A DNA stretch of 5,168 bases from DASPKX01 sp035627835 (GTDB lineage: Bacteria > Verrucomicrobiota > Verrucomicrobiia > Limisphaerales > SXQI01), in assembly GCA_035627835.1 (NCBI GenBank), contig DASPKX010000167.1, forward strand, positions 1-5,168. The letters are read 5' to 3'. Made by a program: the position numbers and the translations under genes. Positions 4,228 through 5,168 of this stretch are shown here, one piece after another; within the stretch, counting starts at the first letter, position 1; the number at the start of each line of letters is the position of its first letter. Under the pieces are notes generated by a model. That model ran no database searches. It had not been told where the DNA came from and was given only the letters and a program-made list of their open reading frames with translations.

Positions 4228-4860
4228 TCAGAATGGGCAGTCGATGCCCTGGGCTTCGGCTTGTTGTTTGAGGGTTTGGCGTTTGGAACGGGCTTCTGCG
4301 GTCATTGGGCGCAGGGAGCGGGATTGAACGGGCTTGCGGCCGGTCATCTGCATTTCTTTCACTCGATGAGCGAGTTCGAACGTGGACATCTCCGCAGCCT
4401 GGCGCAGGCGGGAGACGCATCGGGCGAGTGTGAAGCGGAGTTTCTCCAGCTCGCTGTCTTCGATCAGGTAGCCCTTTTGGCTCATGTGGACCTCCCGGTT
4501 CGCGCTGAGGTCTTCAAGGACCTGCTCCAGGCCGGGATGTTGGTCGGCAACGATGGAGCGGGCGTACTCGAGCGGGTTTCCCACATCGAGTGCAGCCAGC
4601 TCCTGCAGGTGTTCTTTGATTGCGTAGAGCTGGCGTTTCTTCGGCTGCTCAAGCTGGCGCACTTGCGCGTTGAGATTGTGGGGCTCGCTTACTGCGCGAA
4701 ACGCGGCAAGGACTTTGTCCAGGTCAGCGTTCGTGAATGCTTTGCTGGACTTGGGCTTGCCCAAGGCTTGCGTGTGGAGCGCGTGGCGATCAGCGGACGG
4801 ATCGACCGCGCGGACTTTGGCCCATTCGCGCCAGTAGAGGGCTTGTTGTTTCGGTGTCAT
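4228..4860 (-). CDS. GemA/Gp16-like phage protein, 210 aa
   Basis: The N-terminal part (about 1-65: MTPKQQALYWREW, DRHALHTQALGKPKSSKAFTN, DLDKVLAAFRAVSEP) resembles diverged members of the GemA/Gp16 (DUF1018) family of Mu-like phages. In that family an R-x(n)-L-x(n)-GK-xS-K-xxT-xx-L-xKVL pattern is characteristic. In Mu, GemA is an early-region gene reported to affect host gene expression and DNA topology, and whether that applies here is inference. Residues 65-90 are basic and Gln-rich. Residues 95-172 form helices, including a likely coiled stretch at 134-172. The tail (173-210) is basic and ends in DCPF. The ATG at 4860 lacks a Shine-Dalgarno and follows a 56-base gap holding a short repeat. 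It is the largest gene of the small-gene cluster and probably heads the coupled set. The family call comes from pattern memory only. Confidence 0.7.
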   Translation of the reverse strand: MTPKQQALYWREWAKVRAVDPSADRHALHTQALGKPKSSKAFTNADLDKVLAAFRAVSEPHNLNAQVRQLEQPKKRQLYAIKEHLQELAALDVGNPLEYARSIVADQHPGLEQVLEDLSANREVHMSQKGYLIEDSELEKLRFTLARCVSRLRQAAEMSTFELAHRVKEMQMTGRKPVQSRSLRPMTAEARSKRQTLKQQAEAQGIDCPF

Positions 4861-4874
4861 GTGTCAGGAGTTTC

Positions 4875-4899
4875 CCGCTGAGACGCTGAGTTCGCAGAG
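4875..4899. repeat. Degenerate CGCTGAG/CGCAGAG repeat
   Basis: CGCTGAG (4876-4882), ACGCTGAG (4883-4890) and TTCGCAGAG (4891-4899) form an 8-9-base periodic tract between the partial gene's stop and the GemA-like start. It is the same style of repeat as the CGCAGATT arrays but a different unit, and is familiar from intergenic regions of Verrucomicrobia and other environmental phyla. No function is known to me. Confidence 0.6.
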
Positions 4900-4912
4900 G
4901 TGCGTGCCGCAC
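4900..4912. repeat. Small hairpin GTGCG-TGC-CGCAC
   Basis: GTGCG (4900-4904) and CGCAC (4908-4912) are exact reverse complements with a 3-base loop, five bases after the stop of the partial gene on the minus strand. No U-run follows, so it is not a convincing intrinsic terminator. It may have a minor role in mRNA stability or be chance. Confidence 0.25.
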
Positions 4913-4916
4913 GGGC

Positions 4917-5168
4917 CTATAGAGGGCTAATGTTTATGACCTTGCCGTTGGCGTCGTAGGTGACGTAGGCGAGGATTCGGCGGCAGGCCGGGTTCATCGC
5001 CGCGAGCTTTTCTTTGGCCAAATCCCTAGCCTTCTGGAATCGGGTGGCAAAAGCCGGTTCGACTTCGCAGCGATCCTTCAACACTCGGACCCCGTTCGTG
5101 ACGCAGCCAGGGTCGCGGTTTACGAAAAAGCCAATGGTTTCAAGGGATTCTTCGGTGAGTTCTCGCGC
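4917..5168 (-). CDS. Unrecognised phage-type gene, C-terminal 83 aa (5' end outside window)
   Basis: An open frame enters at 5168 and runs 83 codons to a TAG at 4919-4917. The start lies beyond the window, so the true length is unknown. The visible part is mixed alpha/beta: LTEESLETIGFFV (4-16), NGVRVLKDRCEVEPAFATRFQKA (25-47, strand then helix), a Lys/Ala-rich helix (48-58), and a final strand-like segment ILAYVTYDANGKVINISPL (65-83). The end looks like a beta hairpin with a DANGK turn. No family is recognised. Three cysteines (22, 34, 62) form no clear metal motif. It is probably the preceding gene of the same operon, separated from the GemA-like gene by 56 bases of repeat and hairpin sequence. 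Confidence 0.7.
   Translation of the reverse strand, partial: ARELTEESLETIGFFVNRDPGCVTNGVRVLKDRCEVEPAFATRFQKARDLAKEKLAAMNPACRRILAYVTYDANGKVINISPL

Noticed and set aside
4226..4420. N-terminal extension of the zinc-ribbon gene to an ATG at 4420
   Set aside because: It overlaps the GemA-like gene completely in another frame and is Pro/Ser/Arg-rich. The start at 4225 sits two bases after the upstream stop.
4261..4881. Long plus-strand ORF of 206 codons
   Set aside because: It is the antisense shadow of the GemA-like gene. Its Leu/Phe/Gly/Val-rich composition has no domain pattern, while the minus-strand reading shows a family-like pattern and coupled neighbours.

Overview
The window looks like the early or middle region of a prophage or phage-like element. 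All ten supported genes lie on the minus strand, so transcription runs from right (5168) to left (1). The likely host is a high-GC member of the Verrucomicrobia or a related phylum. That guess rests on two short arrays of a 9-base CGCAGATT unit and a related CGCTGAG/CGCAGAG array, which are repeats I associate with those genomes. It is not proven. No tRNA, rRNA, CRISPR array, transposase, integrase or structural phage gene is visible.

Reading in the direction of transcription, the window opens with the 3' part of an unrecognised gene (5168-4917). A 56-base gap with a repeat follows, and then a GemA/Gp16-like (Mu-type phage) protein at 4860-4228. The next genes are packed tightly: a CxxC...CxxC zinc-ribbon protein (4225-3959), a small Cys/His protein whose two ends lie in direct repeats (3956-3576), a winged-helix protein (3563-3222), two unrecognised small proteins (3225-2875 and 2900-2694), an ASCH-domain protein (2710-2348) and a DUF5131 (phage Gp37/Gp68) protein (2344-1460). 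Junctions in this block run from a 26-base overlap to a 12-base gap, and recognisable Shine-Dalgarno sites are mostly missing. I read it as one translationally coupled operon.

A 179-base gap with two perfect inverted repeats separates this operon from a 174-aa protein (1280-756). That protein ends in a basic tail and a candidate beta-clamp-binding peptide, QPDLF. The last gene is an AT-richer 222-aa coiled-coil protein (707-39), possibly an accessory gene.

The most unusual structure lies at 3561-3956. Two copies of the 9-base repeat array, sharing 14 identical bases 369 bases apart (exactly 123 codons), bound almost all of the small Cys/His gene. Deletion between them would join that gene's start codon in frame to the winged-helix gene. 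The same insert holds a 14-bp perfect inverted repeat and competing GC-rich stems. How the genes work together can only be inferred: phage DNA metabolism or regulation (GemA-like, winged helix, possible clamp binder) plus RNA or nucleotide-related functions of unknown target (ASCH, DUF5131).
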